DNA from: Watersipora subatra
Lineage: Eukaryota > Bryozoa > Gymnolaemata > Cheilostomatida > Watersiporidae
DNA: 64,000 bases
NCBI RefSeq assembly: GCF_963576615.1
Contig: NC_088716.1
Span: forward strand, 3,286,001 to 3,350,000
Reading direction: 5' to 3'
Shown in pieces: positions 56,118-64,000 of the stretch. A program made the translations under genes and the position numbers. A model generated the notes under the pieces. It had not been told where the DNA came from, did not search any database, and saw only the letters and a program-made list of their open reading frames with translations. The stretch's first letter is position 1; each line of letters begins with the position of its first letter.

Positions 56118-56275
56118 TATTAGTATCTGCTGATATTGTACTTACTGGGAATAATAGAGTAGATGAGAAGAGATACTGAGTCAGTGTGATTATAATATAA
56201 CACTGACCTCCTGAGACTATCACTCTCTACCCTGAGGAGACTCATAGAGTCTGTCATGTAGTGAGGTTAAGTTAA

Positions 56276-57065
56276 ACCATAACTGTCACGAACAACTTTT
56301 ATCGTACTAACTAGGTAAATAAGACACGCTGATTCCGATTTTGTACTCAAAATAAAGATTAGTCCACTAACCTTCAAAGTCATTTAGGCTTTTTTAAAGC
56401 GTTTCAATGTCCGTTTCGAAAACAACACAATCGGCATTACAAGCTCCGCCCATAAATATGTGACGAAACCTAGCTTTTTCAGAAACGGAAGTTCGGAATG
56501 TTTAGTCCGATTTAGAATAATAGAGATGGGTGTCTTAAAACCCATTATTATCTAAATCCAGCCTGTAAAATAATTTCAGTTTTTTATGAAAGGGATATAA
56601 ACTATTTAAAATTGCTCGTAGCTTGTTACATGACGTTTAAATGGGCTGGACGCCGAGAAAAAATGAGCTCAAAAAGCGCGGTTTTATCACGAACTAGCGT
56701 TGTTATCGCGCTTTTTAAAAATGCAATGCTAAATAGCTTATCTACCTTTCTAAAAAGACTGATATTATTTTTAAGACTGAATTTAGATATTAATGGATTT
56801 TAAAACACCCATCTCTATTATTCTAAATCGGTCTAAACATAGATATGTAACTTCTGTTCCTAAAAAGCTAGGTTACGTCACGTATTTATGGGCGGAGCTT
56901 GTTATGCCGATCGTGTTGTTTTCGAGACTGATATTAAAACGCTATAAAAAATCCTTCATTACTATGAAAGTTAGTGGCCTAATCTATATTTTGATTACAA
57001 AATCGGAATCAGCGTGTCTGATTTACCTAGTAAATACCATAAAAGTTGTTCGTGGCAGTTATGGT
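56276..57065. mobile_element. TTAA-flanked long-TIR element
   Basis: Arms of about 270 bp (from 56276 and to 57065) are inverted copies, beginning ACCATAACTG and ending CAGTTATGGT. TTAA flanks both sides (56272-56275, 57066-57069). No transposase frame. TTAA targets are typical of piggyBac, although the terminus is not the usual CCY. Confidence 0.75.
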
Positions 57066-57367
57066 TTAAGGTCAGGAGGCTCTGGTCTCATTCCTCAGTC
57101 ATAATCAGATATTATATTATATCTGCAGATATTACATGTTTCTCAGCTCTGCAAGAGTATGACATCCCTGGCCTCATTTTTATACTCTGTAAATATCCAG
57201 GGTTCACCTGCAGCCACTCTGTCATGGTTGGTAGCTTTCCAAGTCAGCAGTTGAGTCACATTTTGTACTTAGTTCTCTATCATATTTTACTTTATGCAGC
57301 AGCAAATCGAGTGCAGTACATATGTTACAGTTAAACATGGAAGGATTGCTGAAGGATTATGTAAGAA

Positions 57368-57559
57368 ATGGAGATGCATGCATTGAGGGCAGCCTTAGAG
57401 AGAGTCCAACCTGAGCTACTAAGGTTACTGATTACTGTCAGGAATGACTCATACACAGCTATTAAGGAAGCTGCAGGAGATGGCCACACAGAAGCACGTT
57501 GTATGCTTCTCTCACAAATCAGAAAAACGGCAGATGAGTTATGCAAATTGTCAATGTAA
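57368..57559 (+). CDS. Small open frame of 63 codons, possibly coding
   Basis: MEMHALRAALERVQPELLRL continues with VRNDSYTAIKEAAGDGHTEA and ends at TAA. Composition is protein-like and helix-prone, with a stop just before the ATG. Overlapping it is a second ATG frame from 57340 (MEGLLKDY) with a GTAAGA donor after eight codons. It lies between the TTAA-flanked element and the TPR-like gene. No family is recognised. It may be a microprotein, an upstream exon of the TPR-like gene, or chance. Confidence 0.28.
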   Translation: MEMHALRAALERVQPELLRLLITVRNDSYTAIKEAAGDGHTEARCMLLSQIRKTADELCKLSM

Positions 57560-58332
57560 ACCGTTTTTTACATACGTCGAAGTGTCAAGATCATGGAATT
57601 ACTATTAGCCTGATACAGTTACATGAACTAATTATTTCTGTAATGTTGCTTTTAACATTTTAACAAACGAAAAAACCTAAAAGCTTTGAAGTTTTGCAGT
57701 TCGGAAGCTTGAAGTTCTTGAAGTTGAAAAGCTTTGAAGTTCGGAAAATGGACTTCGATACGAACAGAAACAATGAAAGAATTAATAGTTATTGATGTAA
57801 TCGAGTCATTATTAGAACCTAAAAATGGAACCGAGTGTAGTCATTTTTAGGTTTACCGCGTTCTTTGTTAGCGAGTTCATGATGGAAAGCAAATTGGAAG
57901 AAGGCTAGCTTCAGATCCAACAAAATATGAGCTATTCTATCGAAACATGGAGTTGAAATACAGTTAAACATTCTAATCTCAGTCAATCAATATGGAGTAA
58001 AACAGTAAAGAAGCCTAGCCTCAGATCCAGCGAAATATGGAGTAGAGAAATATTAAAAAAAGCCTCTATGGTGATGTGAGCGTTATCTCTTTCACATTGG
58101 AACATTTCTAGAACAGATTCTGTGAATTCTTAAAAGTCAAGGTTAGTAGCCAGTTGTACAAAGGAGAATTATGTAACATAGTACATATACAACAGTTTAT
58201 TAACTGCCCCTGTATTGAACACCCAGTTGTTTTTGTATTGTTGTAAACTGAAATATTTCAATGTATAATCGTTAATGTGAGCATTGCGTTCAATAATTGC
58301 AATACATTTGTGACACCTTACGTGCTGCTCAG

Positions 58333-58381
58333 ATGTCTTCAATTTCAGCAATCCTTCAAGGGCAACTACTAGATAATGAAG
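58333..58381 (+). CDS. Probable start exon of the TPR-like gene
   Basis: Acceptor GTGCTGCTCAG is followed directly by ATG: MSSISAILQGQLLDNE, ending at donor GAAG/GTACGTAA in phase 1. A second possible acceptor (TTCAATTTCAG) lies 15 nt inside. The exon is short, so the evidence is the paired splice sites and phase match to 60400. Confidence 0.42.
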
Positions 58382-61300
58382 GTACGTAACAGACACCATT
58401 GATGGTGGGAGGTAACCTACACCAGTGATAGTAAGTAGCAGAGGCTAGCAGTTGTAGTAAGTAGGCACTAGCAATAGTGGTAGGTACCAGACATCAGTGG
58501 GAGTTGTGGGTACCAGACTCTAGTGATAGTGGTAGGTACCAGACTCCAGGAATAGTGGTAGGTACCAGACTCCAGTGATAGTGGTATGTACCAGACTACA
58601 GTGATAGTGGTAGGTACCAGACTCTAGTGATAGTGGTAGGTACCAGACACTAGTGATAGTGGAAGGTACCAGATTTCAGTGATAGTGGTAAGTAACAGAC
58701 TCTAGTGATAGTGGTAGGTACCAGACTCCAGTGATAGTGGTATGGACCAGACTCCAGTGATAGTGGTAGGTACCAGACTCCAGTGATAGTGGTAGGTACC
58801 AGACTCCAATAATAGTGGTAGGTACCAGACTACAGTGATAGTGGTAGGTACCAGACTCTAGTGATAGTGGTAGGTTCCAGACTCTAGTGATAGTGGTAGG
58901 TACTAGACTACAGTGATAGTGGTAGGTACCAGACTCCAGTGATAGTGGTAGATACCAGACTCCAGTGATAGTGGTAGGTACCAGACACTAGTGATAGTGG
59001 TAGGTACCAGACTCCATTGATAGTGGTAGGTACCAGACTCTAGTGATAGTGGTAGGTACCAGACTCCAATGATAGTGATAGCTACCAGACTCCAGTGATA
59101 GTGGTAGGTACCAGACTCTAGTGATAGTGGTAGGTACCAGACACTAGTGATAGTGGAAGGTACCAGATTCCAGTGATAGTGGTAGGTACCAGACACCAGT
59201 GATAGTGGTAGGTACCAGACTCTAGTGATAGTGGTAGGTAACAGACTCTAGTGATAGTGGTAAGTACTAGACACCAGTAATAGTGGTAGGTACCAGACTC
59301 TAGTAGTAGTGGTAGGTACCAGACTCTAGTAATAGTGGTAGGTACCAGACACCAGTGATAGTGGTAGGTACCAAACTCTAGTGGCAGTGGTAGGTACCTG
59401 ACTCCAGTGATAGGTACCCGACTCCAGTGATAGTGGTAGATAACAGACTCTAGTGGTTGGGATCCTGTCATTACTAGATGTGCTATCGATCATATCTTTG
59501 ATGTGTCTGTTTTAATGTTACTCTTGAGTGACCTACAGACTCATTTAGTTATAGACTCTTTGACGTGAAGAATGAATTAAGTTCCTTTTGACTGCAGAGT
59601 AAATCTTTTTTTGCCAGACTGACAGCTGACATGATTTCCTGTCGCCAGACACTGCAATCACTGACGCTATGAGCAATTTACGACGGATAAAAATACAAGC
59701 TATACGCTAAAAATTTTGTAACCTCTAAACCCAACCAAGTGATGCAAAAAGCACTCATCATTGGCCCATTACTAACATTTTGAGAATTCGCTACATTTTT
59801 GACTATCTTTGCTCTTTTTGTCATAACCAAAAGAGGGAGTTCTCTGCAATTTTGTTTGCTATTAATTTCACTAGACAAAAATCACCAAAATGAATACCTG
59901 CTGATAATCTTTCACGCTTCATTTAGGACGCTTGAAATTGAGGAATTGTGCTACAGTTTAACTTATTGTGTTGCATTCAAAGCTTTTGGTGCTACAGTTA
60001 AACATTTTGTTGCATTCAAACCTTTTGTGCTAGTCAAACCTCCTGTGCCGCAGTCAGAAATCTGTTTCTTATGTTAATATGTTGAAGCAAACAATGTCAT
60101 TATATTTCATTTTACAGCCTATGAAACGAAAATTACTTCTTAATAAATCTGTAGGTAATTACTCATAGCATTAAAAAGGTTCATTATATATAACTATGTA
60201 AAACTAAATGCTAAAAACTAAATTATATCTAATAATACTAAATTATAAACATAATATATGCACTTACAGTTCTCTCATTCAGTATGCTCAGCTGTTGAGA
60301 CTGAGAACATTGAATTGTAACTGGTCATACAAAAAGTGAGAGGAGTTGTCTGCTTATGCCAGCTGTCACATGTCAACTTTTAAAGGCTGTTTGATTTAGC
60401 TGATAAGAGTGAGGAGCTCATAACAATTGTCACGGATGATGATGAGTCAGTCCCTAGCCATGACAAAACTCCCTTACCCCAATATCGCTCCAACCCAGCA
60501 ATATGCATCCAGGAATATATGGCTGGCATGGACTCCTCTGTCTGCCAAGGTATTTTTAATTTTTTGATTTCGGGGAGTTATCCGATCTTAGCATTGCGTG
60601 TCATATTGAATGGGTAAGGTATCTTTAATTGCTCTATGGCTAGCCACAGGACCTCAGGTTGTTTGCAGCTGATCATATTTTCATTTGTCTCCTGCTAGCT
60701 TTACTTCATGACAGATTTGTAACACAGGCTTGCTGCAGAAATCCATTAGTTTATCAAGAAGGTACAGCACAGAGGGATATGAACACTATACAGACTCTGT
60801 TGACAAGGTCAAAAAGCTATTGGGAAATTTCTCTGACATGGTATGCGAATTCTGTTACATAGTATATAATTTCTGTGAGATGGCGTGTATATTCTCTGAC
60901 GTGCCATGTAATTTCTCTAAGATTGTATGTATATTCTCTGACATGGCATGTAATGTCTCTTGGATTATATGCATATTCTTTGACATGGCATGTAATGTCT
61001 CTAAGAAGATATGTATATTTTCTGACGTAGTATATACCTAACTTCTGTAGCATAGTATGCAACTTTACTGGCATAGAATGTAATATATATAGGGTTAGAA
61101 CCAACTGATAGATGAGATTGTTGAGGGATGCAGAGATGATTAGAGGTCATATAAAGGTCATTTCTTTTTAGTTTCACTCTCATTTGTTGTTGGTTATCAA
61201 GATACCAAAGCATAAAATTATTAACACCAACAAAACTTAACAACAGCTGTGAATGTCAAGTTACAAGAATGGAGAGAAGTGGGTGATGGCCTTCCTCTCT

Positions 61301-64000
61301 TACTAGATTGTAGTAATATTATTCCAGATTATTGAAAATATGCCACATCATGCAGTAGAAGCCATGGAGAGTGAGGTAGAGGGAACTGGTAACAAGCCTC
61401 CTGAGGTACTCTTAGTGCGAGGGATTATCACTGCCGGGAATTCAAAGTATGAAGCCGCCATTGAAACATACAAGTGTGTGCTGGTATGTTAGATACTAAC
61501 ACATACAACCTCATCCACACATTTGCGTAGGTAGGAGTAACCTGTTACTTTGTGTCAGGCTAGCCAAGAATTAAACTGACACTCGTTAGCCACTTGCTAA
61601 TTAGTGTCAGTTTAATTCTTGGCTAACCTGACACAAAGTAACAGGTTAAACTGACACTTTTTAGTCACTTGTTAACTAGTGTCGGTTTAGGAGAGAATAT
61701 CCATACGGTATCAGCTTGGTGCAGACTTCTTTTTAGACAGTCGTTTACGGCTTTCAAGCCATGTCGACTTTATCATTTCAAAAACTAGACTCAAAAGAAC
61801 TCATGCTCTAGTTCAGCTCAGATAGAACCAAAAGTTCTTCCACTTCTCTCCCTGAATTGTGTATTTCCATTCTGTCATATACTACTCCAAGCGGGTCTCC
61901 CTTTGTATTGGAGACCGATGAAGAAAAATTGGAACGCCTTCAAAAATTATGTTGCAAGGTTATGCGACCTAATATGGACAATTATGATCAGTGTCAAATT
62001 GCTGAGCTAAAAGTGCTCATTACATATTTGCTGTCTAAAATACTCAGATCGCATCTCCAATCTACCTGACCATCCATTGCATTTCTACTTCCCCAGAAAC
62101 TTCACTATACCTTATACCAGACACCAACACCTTGTCAATCCTTATTATAGAACAACTTGATGCAAAAAAGGTTTCTCTTCCAAAATTCATAGTTTTACTT
62201 TATTAGTCTTTATCTCTTGGCTTTAATTCACTTGGAACGGCATCAATGAAGTTCATATCTATTTAGGTGTGTTAATACAGGCTCATCACGTTAAAGGTTG
62301 ACTTGCAACAAAATTCACGTTACAGTTATTTGGTATCAAAAGATTCACCATGTTTTACTCTGTTGTGTTGTAAGTGCAAAATATGTGGAAATGTGATTAC
62401 AAGCTCTTAAAAGCTCAAAAACGAAAAGCCGCCGTAGATTGGAATCTCTTTATTTATCTGACGTATTCATTACAGTTTGGTTATTGCCTTGTCACATGAT
62501 GTTCTCACGTGATTTGAGAGGCCAATAAAAAGCTCAATATAAACCTTATCGTAGCACTAGTTTATGACAAACACTTCGGGTTTTACTGAAGACCCCGTGT
62601 CAAATATAGATGCCTCGCTACTTTACAGTTTTGTTTCGGCTTGGTCTAATCGTCTAATCGTAATCTGATCATGTGACCCAATGCTTCGCAAATAATTTTT
62701 GCAGCACTTTTCGATTATCACAGGTGACCAACAGGCTCGTCATGATTATCAGACAATGATATGTACTCCTTCGCGGTGAGGTTAAAAAATTAAATGAACT
62801 TTTACGGTAAGTTATAAGATATCACTGCTAAAAGTGACAGCATTACAATGACGATAAAACAGACCCATAAGAACAATAGACATGGTTTTATTGAATGCGT
62901 GAAGTATATTTGTGAAAATATTTTGACGAATGAGATTGCATGAAAGTGTAAACAGAAACCATCCTGTTACAACTACGTCACATTTGAGCCGTTTTGGAAA
63001 GAGAATCCAAACTACGGCGGTCTCATGTGGCTGCGATTAACTGTTCGTTTTTGAGCTTTTAAGAGCTTATAATCCCATTCCCACATATTTCGCACCTAGA
63101 ACACAGCAGAGTAAAACATGGTGAATCTTTTGATAACGAATAACTGTAATGTGAATTTTGTTGCAAGTCAACCGTTAAGGCAAGTGCATGAGGATTATTG
63201 GTAGTAATTAGTATAAAGTTCACACTATATCACTACGTCTGTGTTAATCACACAATACTTGGGTGATTATTTGTATTCGGCGATTCTTTAATCACACAGT
63301 ACGGTGATCCTGTGTGATAACAATGTTCACACAATCACAAACCTATCAACATTTACATCAGTACGTGTCCGCAGCATAGCGTTCTCATTATACAATGCGG
63401 TGATGGAAATGATGAAATACTAGTCCCGCAGCAACTGTCATAAAAGAAAATACGGATTGAGCAATCCCAATCCGTGACGACCAATCACCATCATCGAAGT
63501 GGTACAAATTGTACAGGATGTCGTGGATGCTCGGCGAAGGGTCGACAGCTACAAACTTTTCTGAAGTATCTGCGTTGCTTCGACGATGCACATAGTCGAC
63601 GAATAATCGCTGAGAGGACAATGCCGACACACGGCGATATAGTGTGAACCAGCCATTAGAGAGACTGATAAACAACTTGTCAAGCAATACCAAGCCAAGG
63701 ATGTCTCTGGTTTATGGTCAGCTTGAGATATATGTTGTGTTTATATATTACAGAGGGCGTGTGAAGGGGCAGCGGTGAGGTTTAGAGAGCTGCGTATCAG
63801 CACACTGAACCATATTGGCATTTGTTTTTGTCTCATGGGCAATTTTGCGGAGGCCGAACGATATTATCAGGTACTGGAATTCTCTCACTTATTAACCTTC
63901 ACTCTACCGGGCATCAAATACTTTTTATTTCATCTTCTGCTGGTTGCAGTTCGCACAGGATGAATACAGGAAAGACCCAGAACTGTTGGCCCACAACATA
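58333..64000 (+). CDS. TPR-like protein gene, partial (gene-level entry, runs off the window)
   Basis: Candidate exons are 58333-58381, 60400-60549, 60669-60761 (3' end uncertain), 61328-61483, 63754-63870 and 63950-64000. Phases agree for the first three (1/1/1) and for the last three (0/0/0). The junction between 60761 and 61328 does not agree, so an exon is missing or a donor is misplaced. The last three exons contain TPR-type helix pairs: KYEAAIETY, then TLNHIGICFCLMGNFAEAER with the G, A and Y/F spacing of the repeat, followed by DEYRKDPEL. TPRs are protein-interaction scaffolds. The C-terminal exons recall TRAPPC12-type TPRs, but the similarity is generic and I assign no family. Confidence 0.55.
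58440..59462. repeat. 26-bp minisatellite (AGTGATAGTGGTAGGTACCAGACTCC), about 38 copies
   Basis: The longest array in the window, in the intron just after the 58333 exon of the TPR-like gene. Minus-strand frames (SLESGTYHYHW) follow the repeat. Confidence 0.95.
59470..60395. other. Intron of the TPR-like gene, nothing firm
   Basis: Open frame at 59799-60077 includes a small GTGCTACAGTTAAAC / CATTCAAACCTTTTGTGC repeat and is not supported as coding. Confidence 0.35.
60400..60549 (+). CDS. Exon of the TPR-like gene
   Basis: Follows acceptor TTTGATTTAG and encodes DKSEELITIVTDDDESVPSH, then DKTPLPQYRSNPAIC, ending SSVCQ at donor CCAAG/GTATTT. An acidic segment is followed by a proline-rich one. 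Phase 1 to 1 fits the neighbours. Confidence 0.5.
60669..60761 (+). CDS. Exon of the TPR-like gene, 3' end uncertain
   Basis: Acceptor TTGTTTGCAG, then DHIFICLLLALLHDRFVTQA and CCRNPLVYQE, a helical hydrophobic segment. Donors are possible at 60761 (GAAG/GTACAG), 60807 (ACAAG/GTCAAA) and 60839 (ACATG/GTATGC). The frame stays open to about 60857, extending through IQTLLTRSKSYWEISLTW. Confidence 0.45.
60860..61030. repeat. Degenerate repeat of TCTCTGACATGGCATGTAAT
   Basis: About seven diverged units (TTCTCTGACGTGCCATGTAA, TTCTTTGACATGGCATGTAA). It overlaps the uncertain 3' end of the 60669 exon and confuses frame prediction there. Confidence 0.75.
61328..61483 (+). CDS. TPR-like exon
   Basis: 52 codons, acceptor TTATTCCAG, donor GTGCTG/GTATGT, phase 0 to 0. 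Encodes IIENMPHHAVEAMESEVEGT, then PPEVLLVRGIITAGNSKYEA and AIETYKCVL. The G-x-x-x-x-A-A-x-x-x-Y spacing fits helix B of a TPR. Confidence 0.6.
61538..61690. repeat. Two nested hairpins built on AAACTGACACT / AGTGTCAGTTT
   Basis: 61538-61583 pairs with 61603-61648 (46-bp arms, about one mismatch). A second, shorter hairpin (AAACTGACACT ... AGTGTCGGTTT) follows at 61648-61690 with a similar loop. Confidence 0.85.
61780..62215 (+). pseudogene. LINE retrotransposon 3' end fragment, frameshifted
   Basis: One frame carries SGSPFVLETDEEKLERLQKL followed by CCKVMRP, the region after the reverse-transcriptase core where jockey/CR1-type LINEs have LExxQKRAxRII. A shifted frame then carries LPDHPLHFYFPRN and TRHQHLVNPYYRT, then an internal stop and CKKGF, matching the conserved DHPLH...R.R...RT.R.K.SF tail of these LINEs. 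It is 5' truncated, with at least one frameshift and one stop. Interpretation rests on recalled family patterns. Confidence 0.55.
62295..63174. mobile_element. TTAA-flanked inverted-repeat element, family B copy 2
   Basis: Shares the AGGTTGACTTGC terminus, the AAGCTCTTAAAAGCTC motif and the inner ACGATAAAACAGA segment with 33018-33621, again with TTAA flanks. It is 880 bp. The extra length is interior sequence around 62500-62760, so copy 1 is probably an internal-deletion derivative. Confidence 0.82.
63213..63657 (-). mobile_element. Harbinger-like MITE, copy 4 (opposite orientation)
   Basis: Bounded by GTTCACACTATATCACTACG and ATATAGTGTGAACCAGCC; the core motif appears reversed as CTAGTCCCGCAGCAACTGTC. 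It is the best-preserved pair of ends in the family and lies in the last large intron of the TPR-like gene. Confidence 0.68.
63754..63870 (+). CDS. TPR exon
   Basis: 39 codons, acceptor TATATTACAG, donor TATCAG/GTACTG, phase 0 to 0. Encodes RACEGAAVRFRELRIS then TLNHIGICFCLMGNFAEAER and YYQ, a clear TPR helix pair (small residue at position 8, G at 15, A at 20, aromatic at 24). Confidence 0.65.
63950..64000 (+). CDS. TPR-like exon, cut by the window end
   Basis: After acceptor GGTTGCAG the frame FAQDEYRKDPELLAHNI stays open to the last base. It continues the preceding TPR in phase; the D-P ends the repeat as in canonical TPRs. Confidence 0.6.

Noticed and set aside
57331..57546. 71-codon minus-strand frame
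   Set aside because: Shadow of the more protein-like plus-strand frame at 57368-57559.
58903..59471. Tyr/His-rich minus-strand frames (GTYHYHW)
   Set aside because: By-product of the 26-bp array in an intron.
58333..64000. Naming the TPR gene as TRAPPC12 or FANCG
   Set aside because: Both were considered from TPR spacing and a few shared residues, but the similarity is of the kind any two TPR proteins show; a profile search is needed.

Overview
This is AT-rich animal nuclear DNA. It has spliced genes with GT-AG introns, kilobase-scale introns, many short inverted-repeat transposons and more than twenty minisatellite arrays. Nothing bacterial, viral or organellar was seen. An invertebrate is the best guess; the sequence alone does not fix the phylum.

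The one confidently named gene is a TTK/Mps1 spindle-checkpoint kinase on the minus strand. Twelve coding exons run from 51081 down to 8990, and every splice phase agrees. They give a 1578-nt reading frame (525 aa) covering a full kinase domain. Its introns hold most of the window's repeats.

Left of TTK (1-8.9 kb) there are pieces of other genes: a plus-strand internal exon at 887-1013, a minus-strand first exon with a signal peptide and an upstream TATA box at 3754-3894, and two minus-strand C-terminal exons at 4652-4889 and 6572-6897. None could be matched to a family.

Right of TTK (about 54.9-64 kb) is a plus-strand gene leaving the window. It has a TATA box and probable non-coding first exon near 54.9 kb, a likely ATG exon at 58333, and further exons to 63950-64000. 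The last ones carry TPR-like helices. Its family is unresolved.

Transposable elements: a hAT-type element with exact 8-bp target duplications (16039-16687); a mariner/pogo-type element (54997-56117); three elements flanked by TTAA; four copies of a Harbinger-like family, one of them nested in another repeat; two opposite copies of an element ending in TCCCACGACCAAA; a 700-bp foldback beside a TTK exon; a LINE 3' end fragment; and two tRNA-like (SINE) heads. Long open frames inside the tandem arrays look like by-products of repeat periods divisible by three. No new molecular system was evident. The points most worth follow-up are the compact TTK protein, a minisatellite that forms a TTK splice acceptor, orientation-switching and higher-order arrays, and the unassigned exons.
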